Below, one piece after another: positions 9,402-16,840 of a DNA stretch of 64,000 nucleotides. Numbering within the stretch: the first letter of the stretch is position 1; each line of letters opens with the position of its first letter. The position numbers and the translations under genes were made by a program. Source of the DNA: Magnetospira sp. QH-2 (GTDB lineage: Bacteria > Pseudomonadota > Alphaproteobacteria > Rhodospirillales > Magnetospiraceae); assembly GCF_000968135.1 (NCBI RefSeq), contig NZ_FO538765.1, positions 3,298,001-3,362,000 of the forward strand. Direction: 5' to 3'. The notes beneath the pieces are model-generated. The model was not told where the DNA came from, did not search any database, and saw only the letters and a list, made by a program, of their open reading frames with translations.

Positions 9402-9785
9402 CTATTTCTTGTCGGTCGGACAGTAATCGGAGACATAGCGGCATCCGCAAAGGGTGTAGGCGCCGGGTACCGGAGCCCATTTTCCGTCCCATGTATCGTC
9501 GTTGAGATCACAGATTTCAGTACAGGCCGCCTCCGCCGCCTCGGCGGTACGGATCGGCCCGCCGGGGATCATCCGGGTCCGGGCAATGCCGCAATCGCAA
9601 AGGGCCTTGTCCCCGTCCCGACGCCATTCGCCGGACCAGGCACATTGGAAGGCACCGCAGGTCTCGGCACAGATCGCCGACGCAGAGGCGTCGTCGGCAA
9701 TGGACCGGACGGCGGAAACATCGCTGGCCCGGGCATCGGCCATACCAACGAGGATCACCGCCAGGAGCGCGATCAGATGCCTCAT
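9402..9785 (-). CDS. Secreted Cys-rich protein with two MVL lectin-like repeats
   Basis: A 127-residue exported protein (signal peptide to about residue 20). It contains two homologous repeats of the pattern C-x3-C...W-x-G-x-W...C-x-C: ICAETCGAFQCAWSGEWRR...LCDCG and ACTEICDLNDDTWDGKWAP...LCGCRY. This resembles the repeat of the Microcystis mannan-binding lectin MVL. It overlaps the cytochrome c' gene by ATGA and is the third gene of the TorC-like operon, an unexpected place for a lectin. Carbohydrate binding is an inference from the repeat pattern only; a redox or structural role for the paired cysteines is equally possible. Confidence 0.6.
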   Translation of the reverse strand: MRHLIALLAVILVGMADARASDVSAVRSIADDASASAICAETCGAFQCAWSGEWRRDGDKALCDCGIARTRMIPGGPIRTAEAAEAACTEICDLNDDTWDGKWAPVPGAYTLCGCRYVSDYCPTDKK

Positions 9786-10243
9786 TTCTTATCGATCCGA
9801 TAGGTCTCGTGACAGGTCTTGCAGGCCTTGTACATACCGTTGAAGGCCTCGGGCATTTTGCTGCCATCACCGCTATCCACCACGGCTTGCAGAGCGCCGG
9901 CGGCGGTAACCGCATCGGCGGCGGCCTTTTCGAACCCGGCCCGGTCGCTCCAGACATCGGGCTTGGCTTTGGATTCCGGATGCTGGCTGCCATCGGGGAA
10001 CACATGGGCGATTCGCTTGGAAGCCATGTTCAGCATCTTCACCGGATAGGAGAACATGGCCGGTTCGGCGGTTTCACCCTTGCTGACCGCGCCGCCGATG
10101 GTAGCCATGGCCTGCTTCATGCTTTTCATGGCCTGCACCCGACCGACAAACAGCCCCACCGGGTCCGGATCGACGGCTTGGGCAGCCGGTTGCACAACAG
10201 CGAAAAACGCTGCCGTACTCAGAATCATCAATCGGGTTTTCAT
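9782..10243 (-). CDS. Class II cytochrome c (cytochrome c')
   Basis: A 153-residue periplasmic cytochrome with a cleavable signal peptide ending near AAQA. The body is a helical bundle with the haem-binding motif CKTCH at the extreme C-terminus followed by ETYR, the layout of cytochrome c' and cytochrome c-556 proteins. These carry electrons or bind NO and other small ligands in the periplasm. The start at 10243 overlaps the stop of the TorC-like gene (ATGA), so it is translationally coupled to it. It also overlaps the lectin-like gene downstream. Spin state and axial ligation cannot be read from sequence. Confidence 0.85.
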   Translation of the reverse strand: MKTRLMILSTAAFFAVVQPAAQAVDPDPVGLFVGRVQAMKSMKQAMATIGGAVSKGETAEPAMFSYPVKMLNMASKRIAHVFPDGSQHPESKAKPDVWSDRAGFEKAAADAVTAAGALQAVVDSGDGSKMPEAFNGMYKACKTCHETYRIDKK

Positions 10244-11379
10244 TTCATTTTCACCATGTCGGAGGAGCCGTTCTGTACGTATTTCAATACCACCGCCTGT
10301 TGCTCTTGGGTCAGCTTGGTAAAGCGGCGCATGGCCAGCATCTGCTTGCCCCATTCGTAGGCGTTGTACTCTTGCCGATCGATCTGGTTGTGGCAGAGAT
10401 TGCAGTCCAATTTCCACATTTCCTCGGCATAGCCCCAGGCAGAGTCCTTGTTGGCGGTCAGGCCCTCTTTGGAGGTCCAGCCTTCGACACTGACCTGATG
10501 CCAGGTGAGTTCGGTTTCCTTGTCGATGAACTCGGCCTTCTGCTGGATCACGTCCATGCCGTCGATGCCCACCTTGGCCACCTGCATTTGCGGACCCGGC
10601 TTGGCGAACAATTGCAGTCCGCCTTCGCGGTCCCACGCGGTCAGGCGCACCTTGACCATATCCCCATCGGTTTCGAGGATTTCCAACGGCGTCAACGGCT
10701 CCACCGCAGCAGCCTTGCCACTGCCATCCTTGGCCATGCTCAGGGCCTTGGCGGTAAAGGTTGTGACCTCGCCGGACAAGGTTTCACCCGCGGCCTGCTT
10801 GGCCAGGGCATCGCCCATGGCTTCGAAGGCCGGTTCCAGCGCGGGCAGCTTGTGAGCAATGCCCTTGTGGCATTCGATGCAGGACAGGCCTTCCTTGATG
10901 GCCGCCTTCATGCCCTTTTGCGCCCGGTCACCCTGTTTTTCCCAGTGCATGGCATCATAGGCATGGCAGTTGCGGCATTCGTGGGATTGGTTACCCTGCA
11001 TCTCGGACCAAACGTTTTTCGCCAGTTCCAACCGATGGGCCTCGAATTTCTCCGGCGTATCGATGGTACCCAGGGCCCAATGATACAGTTCCTTCGTCGC
11101 CCGGATCTTACGCAACAGTTTGGGTACCCACTCCTTTGGGACATGGCAATCAGAACAGATGGCCCGGACGCCAGACCGGTTGGTGTAGTGGATGGTCTGT
11201 TTGTATTCGGCATAGACGTTGTCCCGCATCTCGTGGCAGCCGACGCAGAATTCCATCTTGTTGGTGGCTTCCATGAAGGTGTTGAAGCCACCCCACATCA
11301 CCACACCGGCAACAAACAGCGTCCCGGCGAACAGCAGCCGGTTGCTGGAATTCCAGAACCATGTCCATAAAGATTTCAT
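10240..11379 (-). CDS. TorC/NapC-type pentahaem quinol dehydrogenase
   Basis: A 379-residue membrane-anchored multihaem cytochrome. One N-terminal transmembrane helix (about residues 14-36) is followed by a NapC-type tetrahaem domain with CVGCH, CSDCH, CRNCH and CIECH, and a C-terminal domain with a fifth motif, CNLCH. The five haems and length match TorC/DorC rather than NapC. These proteins take electrons from menaquinol or ubiquinol and pass them to a periplasmic reductase. No TorA/DorA molybdoenzyme lies nearby; the upstream neighbour is instead a dodecahaem cytochrome, the obvious candidate partner. It is followed by cytochrome c' with an ATGA overlap. Confidence 0.85.
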   Translation of the reverse strand: MKSLWTWFWNSSNRLLFAGTLFVAGVVMWGGFNTFMEATNKMEFCVGCHEMRDNVYAEYKQTIHYTNRSGVRAICSDCHVPKEWVPKLLRKIRATKELYHWALGTIDTPEKFEAHRLELAKNVWSEMQGNQSHECRNCHAYDAMHWEKQGDRAQKGMKAAIKEGLSCIECHKGIAHKLPALEPAFEAMGDALAKQAAGETLSGEVTTFTAKALSMAKDGSGKAAAVEPLTPLEILETDGDMVKVRLTAWDREGGLQLFAKPGPQMQVAKVGIDGMDVIQQKAEFIDKETELTWHQVSVEGWTSKEGLTANKDSAWGYAEEMWKLDCNLCHNQIDRQEYNAYEWGKQMLAMRRFTKLTQEQQAVVLKYVQNGSSDMVKMK

Positions 11380-11439
11380 CGGATACCCTCGGAACGTTCG
11401 TTTTTTATGACATAACTTTATAACGTAAAATATGAAGAG

Positions 11440-11471
11440 AAGGGAGCCAACCCAACCGGATTGGCTCCCTT
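11440..11471. terminator. Hairpin terminator after the dodecahaem gene
   Basis: An 11-bp perfect inverted repeat (AAGGGAGCCAA and TTGGCTCCCTT) with a 10-nt loop lies between the dodecahaem cytochrome stop and the TorC-like start. The tract after it on the minus strand is T-rich but interrupted, so termination may be partial. This would let some read-through reach the TorC-like gene. Confidence 0.7.
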
Positions 11472-11495
11472 TGTCTTATTGGTGTGCTTTGATGA

Positions 11496-13859
11496 TCACT
11501 TCTTCATGGCACGCTTTTCGGCATAAGCCTCCAGCGCGGCCTTGACCATTTCATTGTGGTCATCGCTGTCGAAGGTGCCCTCGGAGCTAACCTTGGCCCA
11601 GAATTCCGGGTTGTAGCGCTCTTCGTGGCAAGCCTGGCAGACACCAGCCTTTTCGACGGAGTCCCGCACGTCTTCAGGCAGCGGACCCGTCAGCGGCCAG
11701 TGCGAACCCACCGAGACGATCTGCTCACCATCGGCATTGATGATGGCGGACAGGTCGTGATCGAGGGCCGGAACGGCCGGGATCTGCATGGAGACCTTGT
11801 TCGGCAGGATGGTGCCGTCGGCGGCAGCCAGGTCAACCGTATAACCCTTTTCGTAACCCAGGGTGAAGCGGCCTCCTTCGAAGCCATAGCCCAGAGCTTT
11901 CGGGTTATCGTGGCAGCTTTCGCACGGGCGGGCCTGACGACCGGCGGTGTGCGGCTGCACGGCAGCATGGTCAATACCCTTGCCTTCAGGCGTCATGTTG
12001 ATGACGTTGTCAGCGACGGTATTGCCGTCCTTGTCGATCACCGTGGTGATCACCTGGCAACCCGGCATCAGCGGGCTGACGCGACCTTCACCGTTGATAC
12101 CCAGGGTCGGGGTTTCCCAACGCAGGTAGGAACGGGTCTCGGACACCTTGCCCGGCGACTTCTTGCCGGAAGTACCGAGCGGATGGTCGCCGGTGAGGCC
12201 GGTCTTCGGATCCCGCGCATTGGCGTTGGAGATCCAATCCGTGCCCATCTTCATCTTGCCTTCCTTGTCCTTGGAGTAGTCGACGGTCACATGGCAACCG
12301 TAGCACTGCGGTGCCCAGTCGGCGTGACAGGCATAGCACTCCATGGTCTCTTGGTGCTTGGCAATGTTGCCCATGGCAACCTTGGCCATGGTGCTCTTGT
12401 AGGAAGCCGTCTTGTCGATTTCCTTGAGCACCGGCACCCGGAAGTCCAGTCCGGTGGTCGAATGCAGCCAGACTTCGTTGCCACGCTTGACAACGTTACC
12501 CAGCGGATTGCCGCGAGCCGACAGCAGATAGCCATCTTCCGGCTCGTAGACGGTGGCGTCCATCATGAACTTCGGCAGTTCCTTGGCCAAGCCACGGGCA
12601 TCACCCGTCAGAGGCTTGTCGAAGTCTTCGCCGCGACCGATTTGCAGCTCCCAGGGATACTGCTTGACCGTACCGTGGCAATCTTCACATTCGATTTCCA
12701 CTTGGGCCAGGGTGGTACCCGGGATGTTGCCGTCACCATGGACGTCGATCGAGGTATGGCAATCCTGGCAGTACATACCGCCCTTGGGGTTGCCGTCGAT
12801 GGACTCCACTTCATGGTGAAGGTCGGCCTTGATGAACATGTAACGCTTGGTGTGAAGCTTCGGCTGCTTCTTGCCCTTGGCGTTGTAGGGAGACCCGTAC
12901 GGGAACTCCATCAGGCCCTGATAGGACACACCAGCGCGCTTACCACGGTTATGGCAGGACACACAGGTTTCGGCCGGGATACCGGAGTATTCCTTATCGC
13001 CCACTTTGACCTTGGTCTTGCGGGTGGCCTGCATCTGGTGAGTCAGCATATGACCGCGTTGCATCTTGTCGATGGTCGGGTCGCCGCCTTCATAGAAGCC
13101 ATCATTGGAGTACGGCACGTGGCAGGAAGAACAACCGGAACCACGATAGTCACCGCGACGCTCGCGACCGCGGATGCCGACGTGGCAACGCTGACAGTCG
13201 TGACGCGAATAGGTGATACCAGCCAGGTTCGGGTGCTTGGAGATTTCATCCACGTTCACTTCCGGGATCTGCTTCAGCTTGCGCGGGAACTGATCCGGAT
13301 GCGCCTTGGCCATGGCCGTCATGTACTTCTTGTAGGCGTCCGTGCCGACCGACGGGACGATACCGTCCTCGTCAACCAGGTCATAGTTGCCGTACACGAC
13401 CTTCATGTCCTTTTGGATACCCCAAGACCAGAGGTTACCCTGAATCTTACCGGCTTCGGTATTCATCAGAGCCTTCTCCAGGCGATCCTTGTAGCCGGTG
13501 TGGCACTGACCGCAGGCGCGATCGGAAATCCACAAAGAGCCGGGATCGGGATAGAAGTTGTCGGGGCCGCCCTTCTTGGTGAGCATATCGGGTGCGCCCG
13601 CGTGGGCCTCTTCTTTCGTCAGACCCATGTTGTTCCCGCCGTGACAGACGGTGCAGCCGGCCTTATCGCCGTATTGGGCACCGAATTTCTCGATGTCCTT
13701 CTGCATATCGCCTTCACTAAAGCGCTCGACGCCTTCGTGGCAGGAGAGGCAACCCTTCTCCTTGGCCACGCTGGCCATCACTTTCTCGGGAACGGCCGAC
13801 ATGGCCGCGCTGCCGCTCATGAGCAGGAACGCCGCCGCAATAATCATCAGTCGTTTCAT
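11496..13859 (-). CDS. Secreted dodecahaem c-type cytochrome
   Basis: A 787-residue exported protein with a signal peptide (to about residue 21) and twelve CXXCH motifs: CLSCH, CTVCH, CGQCH, CQRCH, CSSCH, CVSCH, CQDCH, CEDCH, CYACH, CYGCH, CESCH and CQACH. No transmembrane helix follows the signal. The number and spacing do not match octahaem hydroxylamine oxidoreductase or tetrathionate reductase, nor decahaem MtrA/MtrC. The region between haems 10 and 11 (about 170 residues) is haem-free and may form a separate beta-rich or substrate domain. A consensus FNR site lies about 120 bp upstream. It probably receives electrons from the TorC-like protein; the acceptor is unknown. The start at 13859 follows GGGGGA. 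Confidence 0.85.
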   Translation of the reverse strand: MKRLMIIAAAFLLMSGSAAMSAVPEKVMASVAKEKGCLSCHEGVERFSEGDMQKDIEKFGAQYGDKAGCTVCHGGNNMGLTKEEAHAGAPDMLTKKGGPDNFYPDPGSLWISDRACGQCHTGYKDRLEKALMNTEAGKIQGNLWSWGIQKDMKVVYGNYDLVDEDGIVPSVGTDAYKKYMTAMAKAHPDQFPRKLKQIPEVNVDEISKHPNLAGITYSRHDCQRCHVGIRGRERRGDYRGSGCSSCHVPYSNDGFYEGGDPTIDKMQRGHMLTHQMQATRKTKVKVGDKEYSGIPAETCVSCHNRGKRAGVSYQGLMEFPYGSPYNAKGKKQPKLHTKRYMFIKADLHHEVESIDGNPKGGMYCQDCHTSIDVHGDGNIPGTTLAQVEIECEDCHGTVKQYPWELQIGRGEDFDKPLTGDARGLAKELPKFMMDATVYEPEDGYLLSARGNPLGNVVKRGNEVWLHSTTGLDFRVPVLKEIDKTASYKSTMAKVAMGNIAKHQETMECYACHADWAPQCYGCHVTVDYSKDKEGKMKMGTDWISNANARDPKTGLTGDHPLGTSGKKSPGKVSETRSYLRWETPTLGINGEGRVSPLMPGCQVITTVIDKDGNTVADNVINMTPEGKGIDHAAVQPHTAGRQARPCESCHDNPKALGYGFEGGRFTLGYEKGYTVDLAAADGTILPNKVSMQIPAVPALDHDLSAIINADGEQIVSVGSHWPLTGPLPEDVRDSVEKAGVCQACHEERYNPEFWAKVSSEGTFDSDDHNEMVKAALEAYAEKRAMKK

Positions 13860-13980
13860 ATAATCCCCCGTGAGGTGGTTGGCTTCCCTACGAAGCCGGG
13901 TGATAGTCCGCAAACGAATTGCCGACAAATTGTCGCAAGGCCCATGCCAGATTCCGCCCTAGTTTTGTGGTTAATTAAAT

Positions 13981-13994
13981 TTGATGTAGATCAA
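13981..13994. promoter_or_regulatory. FNR/ANR-type binding site
   Basis: TTGATGTAGATCAA is a perfect match to the FNR/ANR consensus TTGAT-N4-ATCAA. It lies 122 bp upstream of the dodecahaem cytochrome ATG in AT-rich DNA. The gene to its other side is convergent, so the site most likely controls the cytochrome block and makes it oxygen-responsive. Confidence 0.75.
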
Positions 13995-14075
13995 GAGGTT
14001 GTCGGACAAGTCCGACCACGTCACTCGGACATTCTCTTTGAATAATATGTATATTTCGTTCGGGTAGGATCAGAT

Positions 14076-14098
14076 CGATTGAACGATTCGTTCAATCG
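14076..14098. repeat. Perfect 11-bp palindrome in the intergenic region
   Basis: Arms CGATTGAACGA and TCGTTCAATCG are separated by one base. Together with tandem copies of CGCGGTTCGATC at about 14139-14162, this fills part of the 528-bp gap between the cytochrome and PEP-CTERM genes. It could be a regulator site or part of a degraded repeat adjoining the palindromic repeat at 14193. No gene is seen in this stretch. Confidence 0.5.
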
Positions 14099-14192
14099 GA
14101 TTCAATTCATTGGAATGATTGTAAAAATCGACGCGCGCCGCGGTTCGATCTCGCGGTTCGATCGTCCACGGGCCGAACCGTCTCTCGGCACG

Positions 14193-14290
14193 AGCGCCTG
14201 TCAGGTCCAATCGGACCCGTTGGACAGGCGCAACCCTATTGGAATCGATCACGTCGTGTTTGATCTAATCCGATCAAACACGACGTGATG
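14193..14290 (-). repeat. Two-stem palindromic repeat, copy A
   Basis: First of three related intergenic repeats (others at 33530-33595 and 46925-47023). Read on the minus strand it has an 18-bp perfect inverted repeat (ATCACGTCGTGTTTGATC and its complement around a 6-nt loop at 14249-14290). The shared link CGATTCCAATA follows, then a second imperfect palindrome built around GGGTCCGATTGGACC. Unlike the other copies it is not flanked by CTAG/CTAA, so it may be older. Confidence 0.85.
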
Positions 14291-14387
14291 TGGTGTGCTG
14301 GAACCCATTTGCTCCAAGTATCTCATTCAATTCCGAAGCCCGCGAAACGGTCGCCCCAACAAGGCGGCGGCCTTCAGATTGGAGCGA

Positions 14388-14978
14388 TTAGGCAGCGGAC
14401 TGCCGCGCGCGGCGGCGGGCAAAACCCAGTCCGGCCAATCCGATCCCCAACAGCGCCACCGAAGCGGGCTCGGGAACCTGCGCCGTACCATAGGTCAGGT
14501 TATCGATGATCAGGTATGCTTGGGTTTGATTGTAGTTGACGCTCGCCAAGGCGATATCCGAAATGATGCCAAAAAATCCGGCGGTCGCGGTGGCGGTGAA
14601 CCCTTCCAAGATTGGCAACGCACCAACATTACAGCAGCTGGGGTTGGCATAGTCGAACCCGAAAGCCATGGTCGGGGTATCGAAATTGAAGGTGTGCCCC
14701 CCCATATATGTCCACATGTATGAATTGTCGAACCCTAGTCCGGCGTTGCTTCCGCAGCCGGAGTGATTGATACAGCCGTAAACCGATCCCGACCAATCGT
14801 AATCGGCCCTGGCTTCAAAGCCATGGAAAGACGAGGCGATGCCATCCAGCGAATCAACGGTGAACGTCCCCAACGCATTTTCAAACTGGGCGCGGTCCGT
14901 GTAGGTCACGACAGCAGCTTGCCCGACCGATGCCAACACGAAATATCCGACCGTTGCGAGGATCAAAGTAAGTTTCAT
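14388..14978 (-). CDS. PEP-CTERM sorted secreted protein
   Basis: A 196-residue exported protein. It has an N-terminal signal peptide (MKLTLILATVGYFVLASVGQA), an extracellular beta-rich body with four clustered Cys, and a C-terminal sorting signal consisting of VPEPASVALLGIGLAGLGF and an RRRAR basic tail. This is the PEP-CTERM signal processed by exosortase/archaeosortase-like enzymes (EpsH). No exosortase is in the window, so it must be encoded elsewhere if the signal is used. The start at 14978 follows AAAGGGA. The function of the body is unknown; such proteins are often linked to exopolysaccharide and biofilm. Confidence 0.85.
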   Translation of the reverse strand: MKLTLILATVGYFVLASVGQAAVVTYTDRAQFENALGTFTVDSLDGIASSFHGFEARADYDWSGSVYGCINHSGCGSNAGLGFDNSYMWTYMGGHTFNFDTPTMAFGFDYANPSCCNVGALPILEGFTATATAGFFGIISDIALASVNYNQTQAYLIIDNLTYGTAQVPEPASVALLGIGLAGLGFARRRARQSAA

Positions 14979-15364
14979 TTTTCTTGTTCCCTTTATTCTT
15001 AAGGCTCTGGCTTGGTTTCCTGTCATTGAAAATGCATGATGCGTGCCAATCCATGCAACATCATGAAAACTAAAGGGAAAACATGTATAACAAAATCCGA
15101 AAAGCTGGATCGGCGGCAACAACTAACACAAAAGCGTAAGCCATTCCGACAATCAGGCGGTCCAGCCGGAAGGGCCGAAGGCCCCGAAAAATCATTCAGT
15201 CTGTTGATATAAAAGAATTAAATAAGGCTTTGACGCTGTAATGAATCTCGACAAATGGGAAAACCGTGTGTCCGAATTCCGACGCTCCTCCCGGTGCCTG
15301 TCCCCAACAAGGATCGGCATGTCGATGCCGCCAAACTGCGGCCCCATATGCTCTTGCCGTCTTT
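14979..15364. other. Non-coding stretch between PEP-CTERM gene and sigma-54 regulator
   Basis: About 386 bp. The part next to 14979 should hold the PEP-CTERM promoter, but no clear boxes are recognised. A short GC stem (GGGCC-GAA-GGCCC) lies near 15175. A minus-strand open frame here has no ribosome site or recognisable content. Nothing else is seen. Confidence 0.5.
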
Positions 15365-16735
15365 TCAGCCCGTCTCGGAAGTCAGCCCGAACTCCTTGAT
15401 TCGCCGCTCCAATCGCGGTCGGGAAACGCCGAGAATCTCGCAGGTCTTGCCCTTGTGCCAGCCGGTCTGGTTGAGCACATGGACGATATGGCGCCGCTCC
15501 AGTTCCTTCAGCGACAGCCATTGATCCTCGCCGAGTTTCGGCATGGGCGCCGGGGCGCAGGGAGATCGACGGGCGCAGCGCAGTTCCTCGGACAAATGGG
15601 TCGCGGTGAGCACATTGCCGCGCTCCATGACCACGGCCTTCATCAACACGTTGTCCAACTCGCGGATATTACCCGGCCAGTCATGGTTCTTCAGGCATTG
15701 GAGACAATCGGCGGCAACGCTACGGATATTGCGCCGGACGTCTCTGTTGATACGCCGCATCAAATGCTCCACCAGCAGCGGGATGTCCGCGCGCCGCTCG
15801 CGCAGCGGCGGCATGCCGATGGAAACCACGTTGAGGCGGTAAAACAAATCCTCGCGGAACAGGCCTCCTTGCACCTGGTTGTCCAAATCCAAGTTGGTGG
15901 CGGCGATGAACCGCGCCTTGCTGGATTTCACCTGGCTGGAACCCACCGGGGAATACTCCCTGGCCTCCAACACGCGCAACAGCTTGCCCTGCATTGCCGG
16001 GGACAGTTCGCCGATCTCGTCCAGGAACAAGGTGCCGTCGCCGACCAGTTCCACCTTGCCCACATGGGTGCTGACGGCCCCGGTAAAGGCGCCGCGCTCA
16101 TGGCCGAACATCTCGCTTTCCAGCAGGGTTTCCACCAGGGCGGCACAGTTGACGGCCATGAACGGCTGATCGTGATTGGGGCTGGCCTTATGGATGGCGC
16201 GCGCAACCAATTCCTTGCCGGTGCCGGACTCGCCCTGAATCAGCACGGTGACCGGGCTCTGGGCCACCAGGGCGATCTGTTTGAAGATTTCCTTCATGCC
16301 ATGGGATTGGCCCACCAGCATGGAGGAATCAACGGGACCGGCGCCAATCTGCAACTCCTCGCCTTGCTGCCCCACGCCCCGGGAAAGAACCCGCTCCAAG
16401 GCGATATCCATCTCGTTGACATCGATGGGCTTGGGGATGTAGTCGGCGGCGCCGCCCTGCATGGCCCGCACGGTGGTATCCAGGTCATGGAAGGCGGTCA
16501 TGATGATGACCGGCAGATCGGGCTTCTTTTCGTGAATCTCCTTGAGCATGGAAAAGCCGTCGCGCCCCGGCATCCGCACATCGGAGATCACCGCATCCAC
16601 CTCACCGGCCAGCACATGAGGCATGGCCTCGTCTGGGGAATGGGCCACTCTTACGCCGAACCCCTTTTGCTCGTAGTGCAGTTGCAGGGTGCGGCAAATG
16701 GCCGTGTCGTCGTCGGTGATCAAGATGGTGGACAT
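15365..16735 (-). CDS. Sigma-54-dependent response regulator (NtrC/DctD type)
   Basis: A 456-residue activator. The receiver domain has the DDD triad near residues 8-10, the acceptor Asp in ISDVRMPGRDG and a Lys in IPKPID. An AAA+ sigma-54 interaction domain follows with Walker A GESGTGKE, the sigma-54 contact loop GAFTGA and Walker B GTLFLDEIG. A C-terminal Fis-type helix-turn-helix is seen as KGKTCEILGVSRPRLERRIKEFG. It is divergent from the histidine kinase at 16841, with 105 bp between the starts, and the two should form a pair. Target genes would need -24/-12 promoters; none was identified here. The start at 16735 gives the intact receiver. Confidence 0.92.
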   Translation of the reverse strand: MSTILITDDDTAICRTLQLHYEQKGFGVRVAHSPDEAMPHVLAGEVDAVISDVRMPGRDGFSMLKEIHEKKPDLPVIIMTAFHDLDTTVRAMQGGAADYIPKPIDVNEMDIALERVLSRGVGQQGEELQIGAGPVDSSMLVGQSHGMKEIFKQIALVAQSPVTVLIQGESGTGKELVARAIHKASPNHDQPFMAVNCAALVETLLESEMFGHERGAFTGAVSTHVGKVELVGDGTLFLDEIGELSPAMQGKLLRVLEAREYSPVGSSQVKSSKARFIAATNLDLDNQVQGGLFREDLFYRLNVVSIGMPPLRERRADIPLLVEHLMRRINRDVRRNIRSVAADCLQCLKNHDWPGNIRELDNVLMKAVVMERGNVLTATHLSEELRCARRSPCAPAPMPKLGEDQWLSLKELERRHIVHVLNQTGWHKGKTCEILGVSRPRLERRIKEFGLTSETG

Positions 16736-16840
16736 GCGGCTCCCGCGCGGTCTGAAATCGGCAAGGAGTATCGCTCCTGTGGCGACGCTTGGCAACGGGC
16801 GAGGTCGGCGCTAGGTTGAGACTTCCGGTCCGGGGACGCC

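Noticed and set aside
10240-11379. Calling the pentahaem protein NapC or NrfH
   Set aside because: The fifth haem motif and C-terminal extension fit TorC/DorC. No napAB or nrfA is adjacent.
11556-14045. An 829-residue open frame on the plus strand opposite the dodecahaem cytochrome
   Set aside because: It is the antisense of a gene with signal peptide, ribosome site and twelve haem motifs. The open frame arises from codon bias in GC-rich DNA and its translation has no recognisable domain.
15192-15345. Possible small minus-strand gene after the sigma-54 regulator
   Set aside because: No ribosome site, no recognisable content, and it overlaps the regulator's 3' end in another frame.
15266-16819. 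A 517-residue plus-strand frame opposite the sigma-54 regulator
   Set aside because: The opposite strand has intact receiver, AAA+ and Fis domains; this frame has only low-complexity Gln/His-rich sequence.
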